From DATKMS01 sp041497995 (GTDB lineage Bacteria; Desulfobacterota; Binatia; HRBIN30): 8,252 nucleotides of DNA. The DNA lies in contig JBGQHM010000298.1 of assembly GCA_041497995.1 (NCBI GenBank), forward strand, positions 1-8,252. Reading direction: 5' to 3'. Positions 1 through 6,364 of this stretch are shown here, piece after piece (the stretch's first letter is position 1; the number at the start of each line of letters is the position of its first letter). The notes under the pieces are model-generated. The model had not been told where the DNA came from. It did not search any database and was given only the letters and a program-made list of their open reading frames with translations. The position numbers were made by a program, and so were the translations under genes.

Positions 1-3
1 CTA

Positions 4-136
4 CCAATGAACCGACTGTTCCGGTCCGTCACGCCCGCAGTCTTTAAGTGGGTATCCAGGAGGGGGCGCGGAGTGGATTCCCGCTTAAAGATTGCGGGAA
101 TGACGAAAAGACAGACCACAGTGACTGGTTCATTGG
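4..136. repeat. Composite palindromic intergenic repeat (BIME/MITE-like)
   Basis: The outer ends are a perfect 10-base inverted repeat: CCAATGAACC at 4-13 and GGTTCATTGG at 127-136. Inside lie two inverted REP-like units (see 27-105). The arrangement resembles a bacterial interspersed mosaic element or a small non-autonomous MITE. No transposase is present and no target-site duplication is obvious, since the flanks are only CTA on the left (cut by the window edge) and CCC on the right. The exact boundaries are therefore uncertain. The element lies outside all supported genes. Confidence 0.6.
27..105. repeat. Inverted pair of REP-like units
   Basis: Bases 27-58 and 74-105 are reverse complements over 32 positions with about five mismatches, separated by 15 bases. 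The right unit contains its own perfect hairpin: ATTCCCGC at 77-84 and GCGGGAAT at 94-101, with a 9-base AT-rich loop. The ATTCCC/GGGAAT core is of the kind seen in many dispersed REP-type repeats, including neisserial dRS3. The left unit has a weaker hairpin (34-38 with 48-52). Together they could fold as one long cruciform or as two hairpins. Copy number in the genome cannot be judged here. Confidence 0.7.
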
Positions 137-333
137 CCCAACTGATCAGCACGCACCAGCTGATTCGCATCTCAGGGCGAGCGATCGGGTGTGCGCTGTC
201 CAGGTGCCTTGCCGATGATCGTCGCCGTCGCACCGCCATCGTACACTTTCGGACAAATGCGGGCTACGCACTGTGAATCTATGTGGCACACACCACGCCG
301 TATGCCTTCGGCACCGATGCTCATCCGACACGC
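137..333. other. Non-coding stretch with nothing recognised
   Basis: No ORF here has a ribosome binding site or protein-like composition. The short ORF at 7-276 runs through the palindromic repeat and is arginine- and serine-rich, which is typical of spurious reading in GC-rich DNA. I see no tRNA, riboswitch or mobile-element signature. Confidence 0.4.
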
Positions 334-362
334 TTAACAAATACCCCTGTCACTTGGATACT
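334..362 (+). promoter_or_regulatory. Candidate sigma70-type promoter upstream of the first gene
   Basis: A -35 like TTAACA (334-339, five of six consensus bases) is followed after 17 bases by GATACT (357-362, four of six). The predicted start is near 369, leaving a short leader before the AAGGAGG ribosome binding site at 391-397 and the ATG at 404. Spacing and position fit well, but no experimental or comparative support is available. Confidence 0.45.
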
Positions 363-380
363 AGCATCTCCATCCAAGTG
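351..380. promoter_or_regulatory. Perfect 9-bp dyad over the candidate -10 region
   Basis: CACTTGGAT at 351-359 and ATCCAAGTG at 372-380 are perfect reverse complements around a 12-base spacer. The dyad covers the candidate -10 box (357-362) and the likely transcription start, a typical position for a repressor operator. It could instead form a hairpin at the 5' end of the mRNA. No cognate regulator can be named. Confidence 0.5.
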
Positions 381-403
381 GACGACAGAAAAGGAGGCAG
401 TGT

Positions 404-1141
404 ATGGCGACGATGAAGATCGGAAAAGGGCCCGGCGTGCGTCTGGGTGCCGGCGCGTCGATCTTGGCAGCCGCGAAGGCGATCGACACGCGGCTGGTGA
501 AGGCGCGCCTGGCTGCGTTTGAACGTGCGCACGGCGCCTACGGCGCGGCGCAGCGCAAGGTGGACGCCGCCGAAGGGCAACTGAGCGCCGCCCAGAGCCG
601 GCTCAGTGAACGTGGCGCCGTGCAGGACGAGGCGGTGGAGACGCTGGCACGCGCACTGGTTGCGGATGGTCAACCGCGGGTCAATCCATTCGCCACCTTC
701 GGCGCCTCCGCGCCGACGGCGATCATGCGACTGCCCATCATGGAGGAGACGAAAGCGATCCATGCCCTGGTCGCCGCCGTGCAGCGCAACAAGAAGCTGA
801 GCAAACCGACCTTGCAAGCCGCGCAAGCACTCGACAAGGCGGTGCATGCTGTCGAGCAGGCGCTCCAGCCCCTCGACGCGCTGGACGCCGCCGTGCGGGC
901 GGCGCGCCATACGCGCGATGCCATCGGCCAGACATGGGATACTGCGCTCGCGGCGCTCAAGCGCGGCGCCCGCCCCGCCTCCTACGACCGCAGCCGCACC
1001 GCTTGCACCGGCGCCTCCGGTGTAGGCAGGATCTCCATCAATCCGCCCCGACCCGCTGCGGGCGCACCACCTCGGTGCGCCCGCAGCGCCGGGTCGGTTC
1101 CAGGCGCAACGTCGCATGTCGCGGCGCTCGTTCATTGGTAG
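404..1141 (+). CDS. Alanine-rich helical protein of unknown function, probably frameshifted near its C terminus
   Basis: I do not recognise the family. The ATG at 404 is well supported by AAGGAGG at 391-397, 6 bases upstream. Residues about 15-190 are rich in Ala, Leu, Lys, Arg and Glu with heptad-like spacing, suggesting long amphipathic helices or coiled coils; a Pro/Phe-containing break (QPRVNPFATFG) lies near residue 95. No signal peptide or membrane segment is evident, so a cytoplasmic location is likely. After about residue 186 the reading changes character, becoming rich in Arg, Ser, Cys and Pro, as expected of an out-of-frame stretch. The next forward frame over 966-1025 reads as a Pro/Ala-rich tail ending APLAPAPPV at a TAG (1023-1025). 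The natural product may therefore be about 206 residues. The open frame as given runs 245 residues to TAG at 1139-1141 and would pass through the hairpin at 1048-1097. Start and gene reality are likely; the true end is uncertain. Confidence 0.65.
   Translation: MATMKIGKGPGVRLGAGASILAAAKAIDTRLVKARLAAFERAHGAYGAAQRKVDAAEGQLSAAQSRLSERGAVQDEAVETLARALVADGQPRVNPFATFGASAPTAIMRLPIMEETKAIHALVAAVQRNKKLSKPTLQAAQALDKAVHAVEQALQPLDALDAAVRAARHTRDAIGQTWDTALAALKRGARPASYDRSRTACTGASGVGRISINPPRPAAGAPPRCARSAGSVPGATSHVAALVHW
1048..1097 (+). terminator. Long GC-rich hairpin, terminator-like
   Basis: The inner stem is a perfect 11-bp pair (GCGGGCGCACC at 1058-1068 with GGTGCGCCCGC at 1074-1084) around the loop ACCTC. 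An outer stem pairs CCGACCCG and CT at 1048-1057 with 1085-1097, with a 3-base bulge. No T-tract follows, so it is not a textbook intrinsic terminator. It lies just after the possible natural stop of the first gene (1025) and before xfp, which fits a role in ending transcription or protecting the mRNA end. Confidence 0.55.
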
Positions 1142-1251
1142 GCTCTCGAAACACACTCTTTGCCTTTGTCGTTGCCGCACCGCCCCACTTGCGCGCTCCG
1201 AAATGTCCGGCATCGTGGTCCTCAACGTTGGGCTCACGAAGGAGAACTGCC

Positions 1252-3612
1252 ATGACCAACCCGCTGTCGCCCGAGCTGCTGCTGAAGATGGATGCCTACT
1301 GGCATGCAGCGAACTACCTCTCCGTCGGCCAGATCTATCTGCTCGACAACCCCCTGCTGCGCGAACCGCTGCAGCTGAAGCACGTCAAGCCGCGCCTGCT
1401 CGGCCACTGGGGTACGACGCCCGGACTCAATTTCATCTACGTCCACCTCAATCGCATCATCAAGGACCATGATGTGAGCGCCATCTACGTCGCCGGCCCC
1501 GGCCACGGCGGTCCCGGCCTTGTCGCGAACACGTACCTCGAGGGTACCTACAGCGAGGTGTACCCGAACATCTCTCGCGACGAGGCGGGCATGAAGCGCC
1601 TCTTCACCCAGTTCTCGTTTCCCGGCGGTATCCCCAGCCACGTGGCGCCGGAGACGCCAGGCTCCATCCACGAGGGCGGAGAGCTCGGTTATGCGCTGTC
1701 GCACGCCTACGGCGCCGCGTTCGACAACCCGGACCTGCTCGTCGCCTGCGTCGTCGGCGACGGCGAGGCGGAGACCGGTCCGATGGCCACAAGTTGGCAC
1801 TCGAACAAGTTTCTCAACCCGGTCCACGACGGCGCCGTGCTGCCCATCCTGCACCTCAACGGCTACAAGATCGCCGGCCCCACGGTGCTGGCGCGGCTCA
1901 GCCCCGAGGAGCTCAACCAACTGTTCCGTGGCTACGGGTACACTCCGTACTTCGTCGAGGGCAGCGACCCCGAGACAATGCACCAGCTCATGGCCGGTAC
2001 GCTCGATACGATCATCGCCGAGATCAAGCGCATCCAAGCCGACGCGCGCGCCCATGGTTTCACACAGCGCCCGCGCTGGCCGATGATCATTCTGCGTACG
2101 CCAAAGGGGTGGACCGGACCCAAGGAAGTGGACGGCGTGCAAATCGAGGGCACCTTTCGGGCGCATCAAGTGCCGCTGTCGGGCTTGGCCGAGAACGCGA
2201 ATCACGTCGGGCTGCTTGAAGCATGGATGAAGAGCTACAAGCCCGACGCGCTGTTCGACCGGACCGGGGCCCTCATGTCCGAGCTGGCGGAGTTACCGCC
2301 GAAAGGCGAGCGGCGCATGAGCGCCAACCCGCACGCCAACGGCGGCCTTCTGCTCAAAGACCTGAAGATGCCGAACTTCCGCGACTACGCGATCGACGTG
2401 CCGTCCCCGGGCGCAGTCAACGGCGAGGCCACACGCGTCCAAGGCGGCTTCATCCGCGACGTGATGCGGCTGAACTGGGACAATCGGAATTTTCGCGTCT
2501 TCAGCCCGGACGAGACCTCGTCGAACCGCTGGAGCGAGCTCTTCGACATCACCAGTCGCGCGTCGACGGCGGAGATCCTCCCAACCGACGATCATGTCTC
2601 ACCCGACGGCCGCGTGATGGAGATGCTGAGCGAGCATCAGTGCCAAGGCTGGCTCGAAGGATATCTGCTCACCGGCCGGCACGGGTTCTTCTCCTGCTAC
2701 GAGGCGTTCATCCACATTATCGATTCGATGTTCAATCAGCACGCCAAGTGGTTGAAGGTGACGCGCCACATTCCCTGGCGCCGACCGATTGCCTCGCTCA
2801 ACTACCTGCTCACATCCCACGTGTGGCGTCAGGACCACAACGGCTTCAGCCATCAGGACCCCGGGTTCATTGATCACGTCGTCAACAAGAAGGCGGACAT
2901 CATCCGCATCTACCTGCCCCCCGACGCAAACACGCTCCTCTCGGTCACCGATCACTGCCTGCGCAGTCGCCACTACGTCAATGTCATCGTCGCCGGCAAG
3001 CAGCCGGCGCCGCAGTGGCTCGACATGGATGCGGCGATCAAGCACTGCACCGCCGGCATCGGGATCTGGGAGTGGGCGAGCAACGATCAAGGCGGCGACC
3101 CGGACGTCGTGATGGCCTGCTGTGGTGACGTGCCGACGCTGGAGACGTTGGCAGCGGTCTCGCTCCTCCGCCAGCACATTCCGGAGTTGAAGATCCGTGT
3201 GATCAACGTCGTCGACCTGATGACGTTGCAGCCCGCCAGTGAGCACCCGCACGGACTGCGCGATGCGGAGTTCGATGGGCTATTCACCAAAGACAAGCCG
3301 ATCATCTTCGCCTTCCACGGCTACCCATGGCTCATCCATCGTCTGACCTACCGGCGCAGCAACCACGGCAACCTCCACGTCCGCGGCTACAAGGAGGAAG
3401 GAACGACGACCACGCCGTTCGACATGGTCGTGCTCAATGACCTGGATCGCTTCCACCTCGTCGGGGACGTCATCGATCGTGTGCCGCAGTTGGGCTCGCG
3501 CGTCGCATACGCCAAGCAAGCGATTCGCGACAAGCTCCTCGATCATAAGCAATACATCAGCACGTACGGTGACGACATGCCCGAGATCCGTGATTGGAAG
3601 TGGAATCTCTGA
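1252..3612 (+). CDS. xfp: Xylulose-5-phosphate/fructose-6-phosphate phosphoketolase
   Basis: This thiamine-diphosphate enzyme cleaves xylulose-5-phosphate (and often fructose-6-phosphate) with phosphate to give acetyl-phosphate plus glyceraldehyde-3-phosphate or erythrose-4-phosphate, in the cytoplasm. The 786-residue product is near the usual family length (about 790-820). Visible family blocks include GHWGTTPG (51-58), GPGHGGPG (82-89), PSHVAPETPGSIHEGGELGY (128-147), the ThDP/metal motif GDGEAETG (169-176), HLNGYKIAGPTVLAR (201-215), RTPKGWTGPKEVDG (282-295), FRAHQVPL (302-309), SANPHANGG (357-365), PDETSSNRW (419-427), EGYLLTGRHGFFSCYEAF (469-486) and QDHNGFSHQDPG (527-538). All blocks expected of an active enzyme appear present. 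The same frame stays open back to 934, but the ATG at 1252 is chosen because AAGGAG lies at 1239-1244 and family similarity begins there. Substrate preference (xylulose-5-phosphate only or dual) cannot be read from the sequence. No clear promoter is seen at 1098-1251. An XRE regulator follows after 58 bases. Confidence 0.97.
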   Translation: MTNPLSPELLLKMDAYWHAANYLSVGQIYLLDNPLLREPLQLKHVKPRLLGHWGTTPGLNFIYVHLNRIIKDHDVSAIYVAGPGHGGPGLVANTYLEGTYSEVYPNISRDEAGMKRLFTQFSFPGGIPSHVAPETPGSIHEGGELGYALSHAYGAAFDNPDLLVACVVGDGEAETGPMATSWHSNKFLNPVHDGAVLPILHLNGYKIAGPTVLARLSPEELNQLFRGYGYTPYFVEGSDPETMHQLMAGTLDTIIAEIKRIQADARAHGFTQRPRWPMIILRTPKGWTGPKEVDGVQIEGTFRAHQVPLSGLAENANHVGLLEAWMKSYKPDALFDRTGALMSELAELPPKGERRMSANPHANGGLLLKDLKMPNFRDYAIDVPSPGAVNGEATRVQGGFIRDVMRLNWDNRNFRVFSPDETSSNRWSELFDITSRASTAEILPTDDHVSPDGRVMEMLSEHQCQGWLEGYLLTGRHGFFSCYEAFIHIIDSMFNQHAKWLKVTRHIPWRRPIASLNYLLTSHVWRQDHNGFSHQDPGFIDHVVNKKADIIRIYLPPDANTLLSVTDHCLRSRHYVNVIVAGKQPAPQWLDMDAAIKHCTAGIGIWEWASNDQGGDPDVVMACCGDVPTLETLAAVSLLRQHIPELKIRVINVVDLMTLQPASEHPHGLRDAEFDGLFTKDKPIIFAFHGYPWLIHRLTYRRSNHGNLHVRGYKEEGTTTTPFDMVVLNDLDRFHLVGDVIDRVPQLGSRVAYAKQAIRDKLLDHKQYISTYGDDMPEIRDWKWNL

Positions 3613-3670
3613 TTCGCGGCCTTCAGTCACCGAGTTGCACGGCGCTATGCAAGCGGACTAGATTCTGGCC

Positions 3671-4039
3671 ATGCCGCACTCGAAGCACGCGCCGCAAACG
3701 TCCAGCATCGGGGACTACATCCGTCGCCAACGCCAGCTCGCCAACATCTCCCTGCGCAAGATGGCAGAGCAGAGCGGTATCTCCGCCGCCGTGCTCAAGG
3801 AAGTGGAAAACGGGATCCGCAATCCCAGCGGCACGATCATCCAGTCGGTCGCCCGCGTACTCCGCCTCTCAGCGGAGACGCTGTTCCTGCAAGCGGGTGT
3901 GCTCGATCCCCAAGACACTGAAGAGATCGACGCAGTGCGCGAGATCCGCCGCGATCCCAGTCTGACGGAGCGCCAACGCGAGACCCTGGTCGAGATCTAC
4001 GAAGCCTTCTGCACCGCGAACCGCACTCGTAAGTCATGA
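3671..4039 (+). CDS. XRE/Cro-type helix-turn-helix regulator
   Basis: This 122-residue DNA-binding protein has one helix-turn-helix domain at about residues 13-72. IGDYIRRQRQLANISLRKMA gives the first helices, and EQSGISAAVLKEVENGIRNP gives the turn and recognition helix. The stretch SAETLFLQAGVLD (67-79) and the tail DPSLTERQRETLVEIYEAF (95-113) match a common group of small XRE regulators in high-GC bacteria, where the tail probably aids dimerisation. It lies 58 bases downstream of xfp in the same direction, so it may be cotranscribed and may control xfp or itself; this is inference. The ATG at 3671 has no strong Shine-Dalgarno sequence, suggesting weak initiation or reliance on readthrough from xfp. 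The protein ends at TGA 4037-4039, inside the short repeat that follows. Confidence 0.88.
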   Translation: MPHSKHAPQTSSIGDYIRRQRQLANISLRKMAEQSGISAAVLKEVENGIRNPSGTIIQSVARVLRLSAETLFLQAGVLDPQDTEEIDAVREIRRDPSLTERQRETLVEIYEAFCTANRTRKS

Positions 4040-4074
4040 CTCGTGACTCGTGATTCGTTCGGGCGGAGTCACCA
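4038..4074. repeat. Three 7-bp tandem repeats and hairpin after the XRE gene
   Basis: GACTCGT (4038-4044), GACTCGT (4045-4051) and GATTCGT (4052-4058) form a tandem run. GTGACTC at 4043-4049 also pairs perfectly with GAGTCAC at 4066-4072 around a 16-base loop. The run starts within the XRE stop codon, so the hairpin sits where a terminator would be, though no T-tract follows. The order CTCGTG, TTCGT, TTCGGG, TCACCA recurs in the hairpin at 6282-6363, suggesting a dispersed repeat family. Confidence 0.5.
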
Positions 4075-4089
4075 GTCGCCGCATAGGGG

Positions 4090-4119
4090 TTGACATTCTA
4101 CGCAAGCGGGTCACAAGAT
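4090..4119 (+). promoter_or_regulatory. Candidate promoter for the peptidase/ATPase pair
   Basis: A perfect -35 consensus TTGACA (4090-4095) is followed after 18 bases by CAAGAT (4114-4119), a weak -10 that keeps the second-position A and final T. The next gene starts at 4157 with an AGGAGGAGAGG ribosome binding site at 4141-4151. The location directly upstream of a likely two-gene operon supports the call; the poor -10 lowers confidence. Confidence 0.4.
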
Positions 4120-4156
4120 ACATCCGGGTGGTGGGCAGGCAGGAGGAGAGGCGGAC

Positions 4157-4738
4157 GTGCCTAACTTTCGTCACCGTCTGACGCGCGCGCAGCAACGGAT
4201 CTACGACCGCAGTAACACCACGCCCGCCGTCACACTCCAGGCAACGCCGACGTTGCGACAAGCCGTCGCAGCCCTCCCCGCGGTCCTGCAGGCCGGTGAT
4301 CCCTACAGCGTCGAGCAACTCTCACAACGTATCAGCGATGAGATTGCAGCCGCGTTGCGGGTGCGGCGCGTCCGCATCCAGGTCAGCGGCACCCGCCCGT
4401 CCAACACACGCGGCGAGCTGCATGGTCTGTACACCCCTGCCCACAACGCTGCGGCGGCGACGATCAAGCTGTGGATGATGACTGCGAAGCGGCAGCAGGT
4501 GGTGGCCTTCAAGACCTTCCTGCGCACGTTGCTCCACGAGATCTGCCACCACTTGGATTACACGCTGCTCGGGCTGGCGGATTCGTTTCACACCGACGGA
4601 TTCTATCAACGGGAGTCGAGCCTGTTCTATCGCATCGGCGGCCCTGCTGCGGCCGCCCGCGTTGGACCGAACGGCGCGACTCCCAGCACCGAGCTTTCGG
4701 CGAGGTCGACTGCTATCCCTCGTCCTGGGCTCGTTTAG
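4157..4738 (+). CDS. Small putative zinc metallopeptidase (HExxH, SprT-like pattern)
   Basis: The 193-residue protein starts at GTG 4157, set by AGGAGGAGAGG at 4141-4151 with 5 bases of spacing. The first half (1-115) is Arg- and Gln-rich and unrecognised. Residues 117-160 hold the zincin signature: FLRTLLHEICHHLDY gives H127, E128 and H131, and FHTDGFYQRESSLF follows, with H145 a candidate third zinc ligand and E153 an alternative. The spacing and the H-x3-F after the HExxH resemble SprT/Spartan-like peptidases, but overall similarity to a named family cannot be claimed. No signal peptide or membrane helix is visible, so it is probably cytoplasmic. The last 30 residues are low in complexity. 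The R3H ATPase begins only 9 bases after the stop, so the two are probably cotranscribed. Substrate and activity are unknown. Confidence 0.75.
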   Translation: MPNFRHRLTRAQQRIYDRSNTTPAVTLQATPTLRQAVAALPAVLQAGDPYSVEQLSQRISDEIAAALRVRRVRIQVSGTRPSNTRGELHGLYTPAHNAAAATIKLWMMTAKRQQVVAFKTFLRTLLHEICHHLDYTLLGLADSFHTDGFYQRESSLFYRIGGPAAAARVGPNGATPSTELSARSTAIPRPGLV

Positions 4739-4747
4739 GGGGTCGCC

Positions 4748-6283
4748 GTGCAAGCGATGAACTACGCCGTCAGACCGACCCGCATCGAAATCACTGACGA
4801 TCTCGATTTGCTCCTCGAGGTCATGCCGCCTCGGGTGCGCGCGCAGATCGAACGGCTGCCGGACGTGCCGGCGCTGCTCGAGGTTGTGCTTGATCTCGGA
4901 CGCCAACCGGAGGCGCGCTTCCCCTCACGGGTCGTCACGCTCAGCCCCGAAGGCATGGCCCGTGATGACCTCGACTACATGATCGGCCGCATCGGGACCT
5001 TCACAACCGACAACCGCGCCGGCATCGAACGCACGTTGCATCGCATCTCCGCGCTGCGCAACCGACTGGGGGAAATCATCGGCGTTACCTGCCGCGTCGG
5101 CCGCGCCGTCTACGGCACGGTCGAGATCGTCCGCGATGTCATCGAGTCGGGCCGGAGTGTGCTGCTCCTGGGGCGGCCCGGTGTCGGCAAGACGACCCTG
5201 CTGCGCGAAGCGGCCCGCGTCCTCGCCGACGACCTGGGCAAGCGCGTGATCATCGTCGACACCTCCAACGAGATCGCCGGCGACGGCGACATTCCACACC
5301 CGGGCATCGGACGCGCTCGTCGCATGCAAGTGCCGTCGCCCGACCTGCAGCACGCCGTCATGATCGAAGCCGTCGAGAATCACATGCCGGAGGTCATCGT
5401 CATCGACGAGATCGGCACCGAGGCGGAAGCCCTCGCAGCGCGGACCATCGCCGAACGCGGCGTGCAACTCATTGCCACGGCGCACGGCACCAGCCTGGAG
5501 AACCTCATCGCCAACCCGACGCTTGCCGACCTCGTCGGCGGCATTCAAGCGGTGACCCTCGGCGATGAAGAGGCGCGCCGACGGCGCACCCAGAAAACGG
5601 TGCTCGAACGCAAGGCGCCGCCGACCTTCGACGTGTTGATTGAGATCCGCGACCAGGATCGCTTCGCGGTCCACGCCGACGTGGCGCAGGTGGTCGATGC
5701 ACAGCTCCGCGGCCATCACATCCAACCCGAGCTGCGCGTACGACGCGCCGATGGAGGCGTCGACGTCGAGGCCGCTCCATCCTCACCACCGGCGCCGCTC
5801 GAGCTGTTGCCGGCGGAGCGCGCACGACGTCCCCTGCGGATTTTTCCGTACGCCGTCAGTCCGGAGCATCTTGATCGCGCCATCCGCGATCTCGGCGTCA
5901 GCGCCACCGTCTGCACGCATCCGCGTCAGGCGGACGTCGTGCTCACGCTACGCGCCCTGGCAAGAAAGCGCCCCAAGAAGCTGCGCGAGCTCATGGTCGA
6001 CAATACACACGTGCACGCCATCGGCAGCGACTCGCACGCCAAGATCGTCGAGTTCCTGCGCGAGCTCTTCGATGTCTCCGGGGTCAACCCCGAGCAGGAG
6101 CGCGCCTTGCGCGAGGCAGAGGCCGCGATCACCGAAGTCGTCGCGAACCGGCAAGCGGTCACGTTGGGTCCGCAGAACCCGCACCTGCGCCGCCTACAGC
6201 ATCAGCTCGCCGAAGCCTACGGGTTGATGTCCGAGAGCACCGGCCGCGGCCCTGCCCGACGCGTGGTGGTGTTGCCGAGGTGA
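4748..6283 (+). CDS. Ycf45/SpoIIIAA-like AAA ATPase with C-terminal R3H domain
   Basis: The 511-residue product matches the architecture of the Ycf45-type family, ATPases with a single-stranded nucleic-acid-binding R3H domain found in cyanobacteria, plastids and many bacteria. Order: an N-terminal region (about 20-110) with RIGTFTTDNRAGIERTLHR; the ATPase core with Walker A GRPGVGKTT (142-150), VDTSNEIAGDGDIPHPGIGR (170-189), Walker B VIVIDEIGTE (216-225) and the LIATAHGTSLENLIANP segment (241-257); a variable Pro/Ala linker (about 336-362); a conserved C-terminal block LRIFPYAVS to HAKIVEFLRELF (363-441); and an R3H domain (about 474-510) with Arg and His in RRLQH (481-485). Cellular role is not established for most members. 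GTG 4748 is preferred over ATG 4757 because GGGGG at 4738-4742 is better spaced to it. It follows the peptidase-like gene by 9 bases and ends at TGA 6281-6283, inside the left arm of a long inverted repeat. Confidence 0.9.
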   Translation: MQAMNYAVRPTRIEITDDLDLLLEVMPPRVRAQIERLPDVPALLEVVLDLGRQPEARFPSRVVTLSPEGMARDDLDYMIGRIGTFTTDNRAGIERTLHRISALRNRLGEIIGVTCRVGRAVYGTVEIVRDVIESGRSVLLLGRPGVGKTTLLREAARVLADDLGKRVIIVDTSNEIAGDGDIPHPGIGRARRMQVPSPDLQHAVMIEAVENHMPEVIVIDEIGTEAEALAARTIAERGVQLIATAHGTSLENLIANPTLADLVGGIQAVTLGDEEARRRRTQKTVLERKAPPTFDVLIEIRDQDRFAVHADVAQVVDAQLRGHHIQPELRVRRADGGVDVEAAPSSPPAPLELLPAERARRPLRIFPYAVSPEHLDRAIRDLGVSATVCTHPRQADVVLTLRALARKRPKKLRELMVDNTHVHAIGSDSHAKIVEFLRELFDVSGVNPEQERALREAEAAITEVVANRQAVTLGPQNPHLRRLQHQLAEAYGLMSESTGRGPARRVVVLPR

Positions 6284-6363
6284 TCGTGTTGGTGCTCGTG
6301 TTCGTGGTTCGTGTTCGGGAAGGCTCCCGACTCACCACCACGCACACGAGCACGAACACGATC
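6282..6363. terminator. Long inverted repeat between convergent genes, probable bidirectional terminator
   Basis: The arms 6282-6307 and 6338-6363 are reverse complements at 24 of 26 positions. Inside, TCGGGA (6315-6320) and TCCCGA (6325-6330) form a perfect stem with loop AGGC. The whole gap between the ATPase stop (6281-6283) and the thiolase stop (6365-6367, minus strand) is thus one foldable unit. No T-tract follows on either strand, so termination may be inefficient or the hairpin may act in mRNA 3'-end protection. The left arm is rich in TCGTG words, like the element after the XRE gene. Confidence 0.65.
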
Positions 6364-6364
6364 C

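Noticed and set aside
7..276. Small plus-strand ORF (89 aa)
   Set aside because: Runs through the palindromic repeat, lacks a ribosome binding site and has spurious composition.
350..1237. Long minus-strand ORF (295 aa) opposite the first gene
   Set aside because: Arg/Gly/Ala-rich composition, no ribosome binding site, and it covers the promoter, dyad and hairpin of the plus strand; a GC-driven shadow.
934..1251. N-terminal extension of the phosphoketolase to 934
   Set aside because: Extension is Arg-rich, passes through the 1048-1097 hairpin, and has no ribosome binding site; AAGGAG precedes the ATG at 1252 and family similarity begins there.
1234..2205. Minus-strand ORF (323 aa) opposite xfp
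   Set aside because: It lies entirely antisense to conserved phosphoketolase sequence and has no recognisable motif.
4038..4058. CRISPR-like repeats
   Set aside because: Repeat units are 7 bases with no spacers; a short tandem run, not an array.
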